The notes under the pieces: model-generated
Databases searched by the model: none
Seen by the model: only the letters and a program-made list of their open reading frames with translations
What the model was told of the DNA's origin: nothing
Assembly (NCBI GenBank): GCA_025331445.1
Contig: JAIWNE010000052.1
Location: 155,915-219,914 of the forward strand
Direction of reading: 5' to 3'
Length of the DNA stretch: 64,000 nucleotides
Source of the DNA: Blakeslea trispora
Taxonomy: Eukaryota > Mucoromycota > Mucoromycetes > Mucorales > Choanephoraceae
Translations under genes and position numbers: made by a program
Shown here: positions 1 to 13,351 of the stretch, piece by piece
Position numbering within the stretch: the stretch's first letter is position 1
Layout: each line of letters begins with the position of its first letter

Positions 1-1378
1 AACGGTTTCCTCAGATGAGAGAATCTAAAGGACCAGTCATCTCAAGTAAGCATCTTTTCTTTTTTTCGACCTTAATTTATATATCTTTTTGATTTATCTA
101 TTTTCGACAACTAAAACAAACCTATTGATCAGTGAAAGCGTCTTTGTCAAGACCAGGTACTTATTATTCTATTACCAATGGTGGTCAACTCTCTATTCAT
201 TTGATACAGTTTGATATCACCAGTCAAATGAAGAATCGACACCAGTTTGACCCAGAAAATGGGAACTCACTTACAGCTCAGATAGAAGATGATATCTATT
301 GCAGACGTATTCAAAGTGCTCAACAGAAACTAGAAAAGCTCAAGTCTGATCCTTCCATAGGGTAAGTTTTCTTTCTCTCTTATTTTTTCTTCTTTGTGTA
401 TGAAAAAGAAAGGTTTAAATGATTCATCATTTCAATGTATGTGATTAGGCAAGATGATGAAGATATTTTGTTTCTTGAAGATTGCCTTGTACTTCGTCCG
501 GCCATAAAAGAGAATGATTGGAAGTTAGACAGTATTCCTGATGCATCTTTTTATCGTGCTTCTGGGCAATTAGGAGAAGAAGCTGATGATTGGCAATTTG
601 CTATTGATCAATTTCGGACTGATCTCAAATTTTGGAGTTATCGTCTTCCCCCAGGTTATTCATTCCCTGTACGTCATTTATGAAATCAAAGTCAAACATT
701 TGTATTTACATGATTGAAAAAAAAAATTAGCTTGAATTAGAGAAGCCACAATGGATTCTAGATGATAAGCAAAAGTCATGCTTATCAGAGACAGAAGAGC
801 AGATAGAGTTAATACCATCCATCAAGGCCCGAAGAAATATGGAACATGTACCTAGCATCGTTACCAAATTGGCTTTACCACCTCCAAGTATGGACACGCT
901 TCATACACCACCTCATAGTGCTGCTTCTGAGAATTTTCAACTATACACAAACACTAATCCATTACAGCAGTCCCATTCGCCTGAGACACACTCTCCTCCC
1001 ATCTCTACAAACACCAATCCATTCGAATCACACTCTTCTCCCTCTTCTTCTTCTCCTCCTCCTCCTTCTGCTTCTGAAAACACTAACCCATTTTTATTGG
1101 AGCAAGAGCCTTATGAGAACCCAATGGGGGAGGAAAAAAGGCAAAAGAGAGGTAGTATCAGTAGCTGGGTCTCTTCTTCTTCATTTCATTTGGGATCTAC
1201 TTTATCAAAGCACAGTACATCGGAGGATAGTATCAAATCGAATCATAGTAAATTCAATCCTTTCAAGAGCATAAAGTCATTCAAGATGTACAAGAGTTCA
1301 CAGAATGATACTTTAAAAAGAGAGCCTTCTGTTCAACAACGAAGAAATGCTTTACATGGCTCCTTTTTTAAGAAATAG
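1..1378 (+). CDS. 3' part of an unrecognised protein with NPF motifs
   Basis: The gene starts before the window. Exons read <1..45, 133..361, 449..668 and 731..1378, and all GT-AG joins keep phase. The visible product is about 390 residues. The first half is a compact acidic and aromatic region (for example DDEDILFLEDCLVLRP and WSYRLPPGYSFP). The second half is Ser/Pro-rich and low complexity, with two TNPF motifs, a related TNPL and an FNPF, then a basic tail ending in FFKK. NPF motifs classically bind EH domains of endocytic adaptors, so a trafficking role is possible, but I recognise no family. The frame is real because three separate joins restore it. Function unknown. Confidence 0.7.
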
Positions 1379-2031
1379 ATACAGTGAGGCTGATAAATAT
1401 CAGTAGAACCAGCCTAGACCATTAACCAAAAGTATTTTGTTGCTGAAATAAAATATGGTCTTTGATGTTCCAACTGTTTCTAATGTTCTTTTTTTTATTA
1501 TTATTATTGAACATGCAGTCAACTTGGTAGCAGGATAGATGCTGCTTTTTTTTTCTGGAAAATGCTAGTCAAAGTATTGTTGCAAAGTCCTCAGTTAAAA
1601 TGACAATGAAGGTGCGAATGAAACCGTTGTGTCAAGCATACAGTTTTTTTTCTTTTTCTTGATGACTTCATAGTGCAATTATAATAATTGTGGGATAGTT
1701 GACGTAAAAGAACGTGCAAATGTCCAATATCCATTCTCGTCTATGTGTTTTCTTTCTCTTTCTGTTTCTCTTGTGTGTGCTATTCTATCAGTCTGCGTTA
1801 ATTGTTCTCGATCATATGAGATGCTGCTATTTCTAAGCCAATCCTTTTTCTCATATCCTGCTTACAAACTAGTGTTTAGTATCATTCGATATCTTTTATT
1901 CAAGCAATTTTGTTTTAAAAACATATTTCAATAATATCCAAATAAAAGCTCTCATGCTTTTTTGGCATGAAGAAATGTTAAAGCGCCGCGTCCCCCCCTT
2001 CCTTTACTCTTTTTCTTGAACTGTGCTGGTT
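1379..2031. other. Intergenic spacer
   Basis: It holds the 3' flank of the preceding gene (AATAAA near 1448) and the leader of the methyltransferase gene. The 63-codon open frame at 1743 is hydrophobic and unsupported. I see nothing else. Confidence 0.6.
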
Positions 2032-2877
2032 ATGGTGAAAAAGATTTCTGAAGACGAACTCCCTATTGCAACTATCGAAGGTTGGGAAGATGGCAAGCCT
2101 TTTAAACGCGGGATTCATAAACTCGATCGTTGGGCGCTTCAGTCTGCAGATAGATTGACCATACATATTGGCGAAAAAGATATTCAGCTAGTCCAAGATC
2201 CTCATTCGAATTATTTGGGAGGCTACATTTGGCTTACTTCTATCGTATTCTGTTCCTACCTCGAGCGACTCAGTCTAAAGCGAGATAGGCATAGTTGGAT
2301 CAGTTTAGATCACCGTAAGCGTTGGGTTGAGTTAGGCTCCGGTGTAGGTTTGATTGGCATCATGTTGCGTCAACTGGGTATTGAAGATGTCGTGATCACG
2401 GATGTAGGCGAGCTGGTCGAGACAATGGAGAAAAATGTGGAGGCTAATGGCTATCATGTCAAATCAATTAGTGGTCGTAGAAAAAACGAACATGAAGAGA
2501 ATACAATCACAGTGGAGCCACTCCTATGGAACGATCCACAAGAGATGGATGTGGTCAAGTCTGGCGAAAAGGATATCGATTATATTGTAGCATGCGACTG
2601 TATCTATTCAGAAGCAAGTGCACTTGATTTGGTAGATACAATGGAATATTTAGCTAGCGACAAAACAACCATCATTTGTATAAGTGAAGTAAGAAATCAA
2701 GCAGCACAAGACAAGTTCATGGCCGAAGCTCAGTCTCGATTCCAAGTGGAATTATTACCAGCTATTCAATGGCAAAAAAAGTTAGACAGTCATCAGATTG
2801 AATTTGAAGAGACACTCAACCTATATCGATTGCGTAAACCTAAACAGTCTTCAAGGACAAAGAAGAAGCATGCTTGA
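2032..2877 (+). CDS. METTL21-family protein lysine methyltransferase
   Basis: Single exon, 281 aa. The open frame begins at a GTG at 2023, but the first ATG is at 2032. It carries the Methyltransf_16 / class I SAM-dependent fold: motif I ELGSGVGLIGI (about residues 100-110), a following acidic D in ITDVGEL, and the post-I region VEPLLWNDPQ leading to DYIVACDCIYSEAS, which matches the D-x-x-Y type motif of METTL21/EFM enzymes. These enzymes methylate lysines on chaperones and translation factors in the cytosol. The C-terminus is basic (KTKKKHA-like). The exact orthologue (Efm6, Efm7, Rrg1-like or other) cannot be settled by eye. The substrate is unknown. Confidence 0.85.
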   Translation: MVKKISEDELPIATIEGWEDGKPFKRGIHKLDRWALQSADRLTIHIGEKDIQLVQDPHSNYLGGYIWLTSIVFCSYLERLSLKRDRHSWISLDHRKRWVELGSGVGLIGIMLRQLGIEDVVITDVGELVETMEKNVEANGYHVKSISGRRKNEHEENTITVEPLLWNDPQEMDVVKSGEKDIDYIVACDCIYSEASALDLVDTMEYLASDKTTIICISEVRNQAAQDKFMAEAQSRFQVELLPAIQWQKKLDSHQIEFEETLNLYRLRKPKQSSRTKKKHA

Positions 2878-3463
2878 ATACCCTTTCTCATATCCTATCA
2901 TAACCAGAGTCTGCTTTTTAATTCGGATTATTCAAATTAAAGTCTTGCTGATAGTTACACGAACTCTGATATTCATTAATTGACTGTTTTTTTTGGTATC
3001 AAAAACTACCTTTTTTTTTTTCTTCTTCTTCTTCCTTTTTATCATTATTGCCCAATTACTTCTTTAAACCCCTTCCCTTCCTTTTATCTTTATTCCTGTT
3101 ATTTCTTTTTAAAACACAATAGATAGACGTTATTTTATAGCGTTAAACTTACTTTATAGTCAAAAAAACAAAAAAAAGAGTTACCTAATCATCTATTTGT
3201 TGAATTTTTCCATTGATTTCTTTCACCTTTTTTTTTTATTTTCATTTTTCTCTCTTTTATTTTTCACTTTCTTTCTCTCTCATATTTTTCTAGTGACAAT
3301 AATAAAGAAAGAGAATTAGAGAAGAAGGTAAATAGGAGACTGAGTGAGAACAAGAATGCCATATCCGGAACTTGAATTGATGTATTTTTTCTCTTTTTAT
3401 TGTATCTATAAAGTGTATTTTGCTGTTTAAAAATATACATATAAGCACATATATAAGCAAAAT
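2878..3463. other. Intergenic spacer with pyrimidine-rich leader
   Basis: The stretch before the DOCK gene is rich in T and CT runs (3000-3270), as is common upstream of fungal genes. I see no coding signal or RNA gene. Confidence 0.6.
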
Positions 3464-6400
3464 ATGAAGTGGTTTCCTTTACCAAAAATAGCACATGCCA
3501 TTGCTATATATCCATTCAATCCTTCAACTCTTTTGCCGAAAACTACGGCCAGCAGACCTACTTCTATTCAACCACAACAACAAGATGACGCTTCTATCTC
3601 ATCTGCTTCAAGTTTTGCTGATCAGCATTCTTCTCAGAATGGGGAAGACTATAGTCACTTAATACCATTAGAGGTTGGAGACGAACTTTTTATTCTCGAA
3701 CAGCAGGGTCAATGGTGCCGAGGATATGTTCTTAGTACAGCTGAAGAAGGCAAAAAGCCCAATAGAGCACCATTAGGCTGCTTCCCTCGGACGCACGTCC
3801 AAATCAAAGAAGAAATCGAAATCGACACTGATGAAAGCTATAACGTGACTATGAGGCAGCAATCACAAAAACGCCGTGATGATCTCTTTGGACGCCCTTT
3901 GTCTGAAATTGCACCAGCAGCAGCTTTGCCTCGATCATTTTCAGAATCCTGGATTCAATCTGCTCCGTTGGAGCATGCTTCAATTCGACCCGGAAGTCTT
4001 GGGGATCTTCATCTTGATCTCGATCACACATCTTCAGAAGCTCGCCATATACCCCCTCCATCTTTGCCATTAGCTCGGTTCAATCAATCCACAGTTACGG
4101 GTGCTTCAGAACCTTTAGTTGATGAGATTGCGGCATGTATAAGTGAATGGAACAGTCTTTTGTATACATACATCAACGAACGTAGATATAGCACATTCAA
4201 TGCAGTTCGTGATACCATCAATTACTTATTTCAAGCAAGAAGACAGCTATTGGATCAGGCATTGTCGAGGGAGGAATTAGTGAAATTGAGAAAAGAGATT
4301 GTGCATCGCATTGTGATATGTAATCTTGATCAAAAACAGCAGATGATTGTTCGACACCCAGAAAAGGGTCATTTGCTTGATGCTACCAATGCCTCACTAA
4401 GCAATATATATAGAATACACTACAAATATGCAACACTTGCTAAATACAACACTGGTATCAGTCAAACTACAGCTACTTCAACTACTAATAATGCTTCAAA
4501 TACCAGTGTCAACAATTCTGGTGTCACTCTAGTCAATATGGAATGCGGGTCTAACATTTTAGATGACACTACAAATTCAAATATGCCATCACCATTTGTT
4601 GCAACTGCAGCAAACTCTAGCTCAAACAGCCTGAGCTCTGCGAACGCATCCAATCCACAACATGCTATCAACCAACAACAACAACAACCGACAGTTCAGC
4701 AACATAAGGGAGCTAAATTCTACCACTTGTTTTTTGAATTGAAAGCTTGTATCGCTCATTTTTGTCAGCCAGGAGAATTTACAGAGCTCTTTTTTGCACT
4801 TTATTCATCCACAGAGCGCAAATTTTTGACAGAACAATTCAATGTTGTCCTTAATTACAACGGCATGCCTAAAGATGAATCGCAAATTGGAAAACTACAG
4901 ACTCTATTTGTTGATCTCTCTTTGCATGATATTTCGGATGACTTGTACATGGTTTGCCATATCGTAAGGTATGGTGGTATGAAATTCAACGAAGGCAAAG
5001 AACATTTTGGGACATTTAGCAGTCATGCTTCTCAACTTTTTCATCCAAGCAAGCACCAATCATTGCAAAACAAAGGACAGCCAACCACATCAATAAACGT
5101 CAGAAGACCATTTGGTTGCGCAGTTCTTAAGCTGACAAGCCTGCTGTTACCTCAAAACCAACAAACATTGAAAGAAGGAGATATGTTTGAATATGATATG
5201 CAGATCTACACAGCAGTCTCTGAGGCATCATATACAACGTTACATGAAGATATCATCTATAGCAATTTGAAGGAATTCACAAAACACCCTCGAGCTGAAA
5301 TGCTGCGAGTTTCCTTGCGTACTTTCTATGGCTTTTTGGATGAAGTTTTGAAAACAAATGCAGCCTTGTTACATCATGTACCACACACACTACGCTTGGG
5401 CTTTGCTGATGTTGCCTTCCCCAATGACAGTAGAAATGAGCTGTATATGAAATTGGAACTGGGAGACTTGAGTCAGTTTAGTCAATCGAGAAACATTCAG
5501 GTGACCATGTGCGTGCGTGACAACAAGACAGGCGATGTGATTGAGGATGCAATTTCCACCGGCTCCGGTACGAAACCTGTCAGCTATTGGGACAGCATGG
5601 TTATGTATCATGAACAAAGACCCAGATGGGGAGAACAAATCAAAATCAGTATCCAAGATGTATATCAATGGGAAAGATCTCATGTGTACATCACGATAAA
5701 ACATCGCAGTAGTAATTTCAATGGATCCACTGTATCGAATACATTACGAAGTACAACTTCATCCATGTCTTCTTCATCAAGTGCAGGCGAAAAAGTGGTA
5801 GCTATTGGTTTTGTACCTTTGTTTTTGCCTCCCTATCATCGCGATTTTATTGCTGATGGTTCACATACTATCTGTTTATACAAGTCAGATCGTCCAAATC
5901 CATTTCCCAAAAGCTATTTGGATAATACGCCATGGTGCGTTCGATCTACTGCTCCATCAAATATGATGCAATCTACTGTCGACTCGAAGTCAAACTCACG
6001 ATTCTATCGCAGTAACAATAGTAGCAAGCCTAGCCACCGACATACACCTTCAATGCATAGTCTCAAAAGCGCTAATGGGTCCTTTCATTCGGCAACATCT
6101 CACCAAAAGTCTATCAGTTTGGCAAATAACAGCAGTGATGTCTCTCTATCGCAACAAACATCCAGTCCCAATTATAGCAGTGGTAGTGCCAAGCTAGTTG
6201 CGTTACGTGACACAGTGACATTGTCCACATTCTTGTGTTCCAACGTATTTACTCAGAATAAGACGCTCGTCAAACTATTGAATTGGCGCACATTAGTTGA
6301 AGGATTTACAGATGGAATCAGCGAGCTACTTTCGGTTCTAGATCAGTTCACTTTTGTGGGAGAAATGGAAGTAGTCAAGTTCCTTGGTGATGTTTTCGAT

Positions 6401-9400
6401 GCGCTACTTGACATATTGGCATATCAACATGATGAGTACAGCGAGCAAGGTGATGGGTTAAATGATGAGATAGGCGACCAAGTACTTGCAGCAATCATCT
6501 GGCTTTTGAGCATTGTACAAGATCGCCGCTTTAGTAACTTTAGACCTGTCTTGGATGTCTACATCGAAAACAGATTTTCTGTCAAGGACTACCAACAGTC
6601 ATCCACAGGCAACAAGGGGCCACAAAACTACAGCGATCGCTTGCAAGAGACCACAAATGAAAGTCTCATTCGGAGTCTTTCTCGTTTATGCCAAAACCCA
6701 GGCGACTCATCCAAAGCTAAATTGTTGCGCAGTAGTATCAAAGTATGGGACTACCTATTCCGTTTCATTGTACGTTCAAGACTCAATCAACAGCTCAAAG
6801 AAGATGAAGATGAACGTATTAAAAATGATGCCATGTTTAAGAAGGAGCTAGAAAGCGTATTCAGCGCTATCACTTCCATCATGGGATCCAATCAACCAAG
6901 TGCAATGATTGGCACACAGACACTGACACTTCAGCATTTTGCTGATATACTGACTGAATTGCGTGCGATATTCGCACCTAAAGAAGTACTAGATATTGCT
7001 GCGTCTTTTGTCAATGCTTGTTCTCATGTCACTGGTCGTCTTGTTGGCTTTAGGCTATATATGATTCTGAGTATGGTAAAGAGCTCAACATTTGATCATC
7101 CGTCTGTTCGCTTGGAGTTCAGTAAGAGCGTCCTTCGTTGGGTAGGCTTTTGGGTTAATTCCTATATGGCCGCTGCTAGAGATGTCATATTTGCAAGGCA
7201 AACAGATCAGCAGAATACATCTGATCATTTGGGCACTCAACAAACACGTCTGCCTCGAGGCCAATGGATAGAAAACTTAAGACTCTCTCTAACAGTCATC
7301 AGTGAACTATTAGAGAAAGTAAGGCTGGCTTTTGGGATGGCTTCGCCTGGCTTAGCAGCCTCTTCTATTATTTCACCTTTATTCGGTAACTTTTCGCGAC
7401 CCACTTCATTTGCTACTGTCATAGGTGAAGAAGACGAGCAGGAATACTCTCAATCAGATCTCTGTGCAATTACTGAGACTGCTTTACAGTTACTGCCGCA
7501 ATTCCTGAATGCCTACAGAGATATTCAGAGATTGACTATCCAAGCAATTCATGTTACTTCTTCAGCTCCTGTGGCAGATGGCGTTCCGGCAGGCTCTATC
7601 AACAATGCTCATTTTAGGCCAGCATCACGTCAATCATTCAGCCTCTTGAGAGAACGATCTGGCTCGATGAGCAATATCTCTGCCAACAACACAACTGGCA
7701 AAGGTATTAATATAGCTCCAGAGCTTTTACAAGAAAATTCTGCTACACAACTTCATAGGTCGTCTTCTGTTGCTAGTGGTGCAGCGGTTGGCTCTATTCA
7801 TATAAATCCATCTTCTACCACAAGCAATTCGAGTGCTACAAATTCTATCAACACTATTAAAGGGATTCCAGATGCAAACCAATCGAAATTTGCTGTCACC
7901 TTGCAAGCTCTATCGACATCTCCTTGCACACCTTTCCCCAGTACTTATCCTTTTCAAACTTCTACTCGTCCTATCAACAGTATCAACACTTCATCTGCTT
8001 CTCCTACTCCTTCAAACTCAACAAACGATGGGTTGACAAGTGACCATGCAGCAATGATCAGTACCGGTCTGTTGGATCTGACAGTTGTAATACTAGAGCT
8101 TTTCTATATAACACCAGACCATCAATGGTCCGCCTTTATACGCAAAATGTATGAGCATAATGGTGTGGAAGACACGGCCGAGTTCTTGCGAAAAGTGATT
8201 TATACATGTATGGGTATATTGTTTGGAGACAATGTGATGCTTTTGGAAGAATCTAGCTTAACAGTAGATGGGATGATGCGTTGTGAGGAAGATGAGACTC
8301 GGATTCATCGGAAGCTTCCAGACAATTGGTTCAATCTCAATGCCATATCTCATCGAATTGTTCTTTGTCACATCTTAGAGCCCATTAAAGCCATATTTGA
8401 TTTGCCTGATTTTATACCAAACGAAAAAGCATATATGGAAGACGATGGTATAATACATGAAGAAGATGAAAACCAAGCAACCAAGAGTAGGAACGCAATT
8501 GCTGAAGAACGATCCACTCTCTTGTTGTGGCGGATATACTTTGTTGGCTTTTTGCGTGTGGTTGCAAGTCCCAGTGTTGAACTTACCGAATTCATGCCCC
8601 AAGTTCAGCGTGCTGCTTGGAAAATTATGGGTAACATGCGTGGTGAGGTAGGAGCAAACGTCTTTTTTAGCTTATGGAACTTGGCCGGCAAAGCCCGTCT
8701 GAATCACGAGCCCATCAGAACCACTGCATCGCAGCCAGCACAGACAGACTATTTTGGCTCTGAATTCAGTTTACCCTCATTAATGGGCCACTCTCCCTTC
8801 TCTTCTGCCATTTTAGAACATGGATATTTTGATGATTCACTTCGCAAGAGTATGGCATCTATTGACGAAGATTATGAGAATTCTTACAGTACAAACAGAA
8901 ACAGCCATGTATCTTCCTCCTTGTCGAATAGCAGCTATTCCGTCCGCCATAGTGTTCGAATTGGTCCTACAGATGAACTGCCTCTGTCATCTATTCATGA
9001 AGAACGACTCAATGATGACAGCACTATAAAATCCGATGTGTCTTTCTTGCAAGCAGATATAGCCTATTTCATTCTTAGTCCATTATGCTCTGTTGCATTG
9101 ACATTACATGATCGGGTTCGAATCAATGCATTGTCTTTGATTGCTGATATTATCGCTATTGAGCTTTACTCTTTTGGAGAGCTCTGCCATGCTCAGCATG
9201 CTTTGCTAAGCACTCTAGATCGCTTAGTTATGTCTGAAAACAAAGGTGATGACTTGATTTGCAGCAAAATTACTACAGAATTGACAAAAGCTATTGAAAA
9301 GAGACTGTTGACTGACAACCGAGGAGACTTGTTGATTTCCGGTCGAAGAGCTGTTGACTCTATATGTCACTTTTTGAGTCTGTTACTTCAAATCAGGAGT

Positions 9401-11423
9401 TTACCAGCAGATGATGAATTTATGGATGAACGTATTACTGCAACTTTGAAGCTTATGAAATTTATTCAAGTCATAGAACGTGAAGAGATTTATATCAAGT
9501 ATGTGCACCAGTTGGTTCAACTTCATTTGGACAGTCGCAACTTTGTTGAAGCAGCCTTGACTATGCGCTTCCATGCAGATCTTCTTCAGTGGGACCCTAG
9601 TGACAAGCTGATTGATATACCTGAACTTGGACTACCTATTCAAAGTTCCTTTAGTAGAAAAGAAGGACTTTATACAAAGATGATTACTTTTTTGGACCAA
9701 GGAAGTGCATGGGAATTGTGTATTGAACTATGTAAAGAATTGGCATATGAGTACGAAAACACTACTTATGACTACAGCAAGTTGAGTGATATTCTGCAGC
9801 GCCAAGCATCACTGACAGAAAATATTGTTAAAAAAGAACGCTATTACACAGAGTATTTCCGCGTGGGCTTCTATGGTCGTGGATTCCCTGCAAGCAATCG
9901 CAATCGACAATATATCTATCGTGGACTGGAATGGGAAAAGATGTCTTCATTTGTTGATAGAATGCAAAATAGACATCCAAACGCACAACTACTTCCTAGC
10001 AAGATGTCAAACTCTGCGACTATTACTGATGAACAGCTCAAGGAACTTGATAGTACTTTGGATGGCCAGTATCTACAAATTACGCCTGTTACAGCTATAG
10101 CAGATGTAGATTCTATACCATGTTTATCTAATCCTAATGCACCTGAGAATATTAAGAAGTATTATTCTTTCAACAATGTCTGCAAGTTTTCCTTCTCACG
10201 ACCTGTTCTAAAGGATCAAGACTCGTCTGACAAGCCTGAAGACAAACCTGAATCGGAAGTCCTAAACTTGTGGACAGAAAAGATTGAATTTGTTTGCGAA
10301 GATAAATTTCCAACTATCGTTAGACGATCCAAAATAATCAGCTCCCACTCTCAACTTATTTCGCCTATTGAAAATGCAGTATTGGCGATGGAAAACAAAA
10401 ACAATGAATTGATGGCTTTGAACAAGAAGTATGCCGCTTATATACCTAGAGGCAACCGTCGTACACCAGCACTAAACCAACCTATCAACATAAACCCATT
10501 CTCTATGTCTTTGAATGGTGCAGTAGATGCTCCTGTGAATGGAGGTGTTCCTCTATATAAGAGAGCTTTCTTGACCAAAGATTACTGGGATAGGAACCCA
10601 GAAATGCACCCTTGGATTGGTAGACTTCAAGCAGCTATCTATGATCAAGTAAGAATAGATAACGACAGAAAAAAAAAGGCGGGACCCAGTATTGATTACT
10701 TTGTACGTTTATAGGTTCAAATCATTCAAAAATGTTTGGAAACACATAATAAGCTTGTCAGTAACGAAATGAGGCCGTTCCACACAACATTAACAGAATG
10801 TAAGTAAAAGTACCAGTTTTGCATTTTAGTATCTTTGCCTTACTTTGTCTGCTATGCTCGTAGTCTTTCACAAGAATTTTGCTGAAGAGATCAAATTCGT
10901 AAAGGAGAGGAGCAGCAAACAGCAGGATCAACAGAAGGAAAAGCCAATGCTTTCGATTGTAACTCAATCAAACAATCGTCGTCGCTCTACTCTCTCAAGC
11001 AACACAACAGAGAGCAGTAGTGTATACGGCCATCAACAAGCAATGCAACATCCACAACCATCAGAGGATATGAAACCAGCATCATTAGTGGCCACACGCC
11101 AAGGCAGTACCAGTTTAGCGTCTGCGTTATCAACTCCTGGTTTACCAAATGCTCCTTCTTTACCCCAAATACCTTCCATGTCACCTATTAGTCGTGCATT
11201 CTCAATCCGTACACCAGTTACAGATCCTACATCCCCATCTGTACCAACCTTCTATCAATCCACAGCTTTTGAGAACGCTACTATGTCAAGAGCAGAAAGC
11301 TTGTCTCGCACATTAAAGATGTCGTTGAAAAAGAAATCTCGCAAGAAGTCTCAAAGCTCATCAACTAGTGCCAACACGATGAACAGCAACAATACTGGTA
11401 GCAGTGCTATTAGTAAACCATAA
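3464..11423 (+). CDS. DOCK-family Rho/Rac guanine nucleotide exchange factor (Dck1-like)
   Basis: Exons 3464..10648, 10715..10799 and 10864..11423 give about 2,609 aa. An N-terminal SH3 domain (residues about 8-115: ALYDY-like AIAIYPFN, then QGQWCRGYV and LGCFPRTHV) is followed by a DOCK C2/DHR-1 domain (about 650-820: RNELYMKLELGDLSQFS, WGEQIKISI). The C-terminal DHR-2 exchange domain (about 1990-2430) holds VDAPVNGGVPLYKRAF. DOCK-A/B proteins work with ELMO (Dck1-Lmo1 in yeast) to activate Rac/Rho5-type GTPases at membranes. The big exon runs into an in-frame TAG at 10712, but removing the 66-bp intron joins IYDQ directly to VQIIQKCLETHNKLVSNEM, as the family requires. A second 64-bp intron restores FFHKNFAEEIKF. 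Long Ser/Asn-rich inserts (about 330-410, 760-920, 1370-1520) explain its length against the roughly 1,870 aa of animal DOCK1. Confidence 0.93.
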
Positions 11424-12164
11424 TCCTCTATAATCTTGGAGAGAAATTCTTCTGCATATGATTTATTTTTTGTGCTATACAAGGCTTTATTTTTAACAAG
11501 CAAAATTTACTTATTGTATACTTTGATATAGACATCTAATTATGAATTTGTATAATATAATAAAATCTTAAAGACAATCATATAGCTTTAAGTTTTTAAT
11601 TGTTCTTCGATTTAGGACACAGCTCAGTTCTGTGCTTGCTCCAGTTAATATGACAACAATGAAAGAAAGCAAAGAGTTCAATTTGAATTCACTGTATGCT
11701 TCAAGAACCTCCAACCTAATTATAGAGACTCTTCTTACTCAATCTAACTGCAAGATGAACATATTGTCTTGAAAGGTGTAAAAAAAACCATAGGCTAAGA
11801 CATAAGCGTTACATAATGAACTATACAATCCTCTGATAGATGTTTGTTCTGAAATAAGTAACAGAAATACTTTTTTTCTTTTCAATTACTTGATCTATTT
11901 TAGCTAAATGGTGTCAAATTGATGCAGTTTCTTTGAATACACAAGATTTCTACGATCATAAATTCCTGGATACTACTACTGCCTTAATCGATTTCCAAGC
12001 TTGAAATAGTATAGAAATAGTGATTTTTATCCTCTTTCCCTTTTTTTGGGTATTTTATTCCAACTAATGATACCAGACATACGCATCTCCATAGTAAGAC
12101 TGGATGCGCAAAGAAAAGAGATACCCTCCACAAAATAAAAATTCGTAAAATGCAATATTCACTA
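11424..12164. other. Intergenic spacer
   Basis: It lies downstream of the DOCK gene, with several AATAAA-like signals near 11550. I see no supported gene. Confidence 0.55.
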
Positions 12165-12552
12165 GGAGCTCCCAAAAAGTGATATGTGAGTAAAGCCTCA
12201 ATATGATCTCAGTCATAGAATATCTCAACAAGAAGAAAAAAGATAACCAAAGTGAGTTTTGGTTTAGTAAAGCACATTCGCTTTAACTTTCTAGGTTATT
12301 ACCTGTTCTGTCTAAAGTCAACAAATGCAAACTCTTCTTGTCGGCTGACCATTGCCCTCAAAAAGTAGGACAGATAGAGTCGTTTTTATGATGAATAAAA
12401 GAGGTTATGAAGTGAGTATAGCATTGCCTTATTTTATATGATAGGAAGCATGATTGCTGCTATCATTAGGGTGGTGAAAGACAGCATAGCCATAAAGTAT
12501 GTCCTTCTGACGAGAAAGATTGAAAGGACATTGTAAAAGGGATAGTGAGACA
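12165..12552 (-). repeat. Dispersed repeat, copy 1 (inverted relative to copy 2)
   Basis: Reverse-complemented, this 388-bp block matches 38942..39334. By manual alignment there are about ten substitutions and one 4-5 bp indel, or about 97% identity, with several 60-bp stretches identical. Similarity stops abruptly at both edges (near the GAGCTCC end and the GTCTCACTATC end). No open frame, TG...CA ends, terminal inverted repeats or target duplications are visible, so the element class is unknown. Confidence 0.9.
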
Positions 12553-13351
12553 TACAATTTCCATTTGTTGTTGTTTCAGACTTTTAGATCTTAAAAGCAA
12601 AATCAGCAAACATATCAAAAACGAGCACTTGTCTTGAACTCAATGTTGCCTTATAAACAAAAAGCTTACAGCATTAAAGCGTTCGGTTGCAATGAAAGAA
12701 GAAGGATATAACAGTTTATAAAATAGAGAAGACGAACAAGTGCTTCCACATCTCCCTTTCCCTTTGTTGGCGAATTGATAGCATTCAACGTACGCGATCA
12801 AGTGGATTAGAGCATCATAAAGTATCAACATGCATCATGTTTACAGCAAGTTCTTTCAATATAGAGCCAATTTTGCACGCGGTGTATCGGTACATCCATA
12901 CGAGAAAGTGATTTTTAATAGCGAAAATCAAACCAAAAAAAAATGACTCTGGGAATAATTTAACCGTATTCTATCGGCAAAACGAGGTCCTACCAATGCT
13001 ATTGAGTACCATGTGTTACACAGCGCTCAGATATACATTAAGGACTATTAGTAATATTTAGTAAGCCGATTATTATGCAAGACTGTTACTGTTGCTTTCT
13101 TTTTGATCTATGCATATTGTCTTGTTTTTCTTCTTTAAAAAGAACAAGCTATAGCAAATGACTAACAAAAAACTCTTTTTCTTTTCTGAAAAGCAGAGAT
13201 ATATATTGGCAGCCTTTAATCCATACATGGCAAACGAGAATAAAGCCAAAATCGTGATTTAAAACCCTCTTTTCACTGTTTCGGAGTGTTTATTATTAAC
13301 TATAAATTAAGCTACTTCGTTTCGCTTTTCTTCTGCTTCTGTTTTATTATC
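12553..13351. other. Intergenic spacer
   Basis: AT-rich sequence between the repeat and the dioxygenase gene. No supported coding region. Confidence 0.5.

Noticed and set aside
839..1274. Overlapping Leu-rich frame inside the first gene
   Set aside because: It is the shifted reading of the CT-rich Ser/Pro coding tract. The other frame joins cleanly to three upstream exons.
10712..10714. In-frame TAG in the DOCK gene as a truncation
   Set aside because: It is the last three bases of a 66-bp GT-AG intron. Splicing restores the conserved DHR-2 end.
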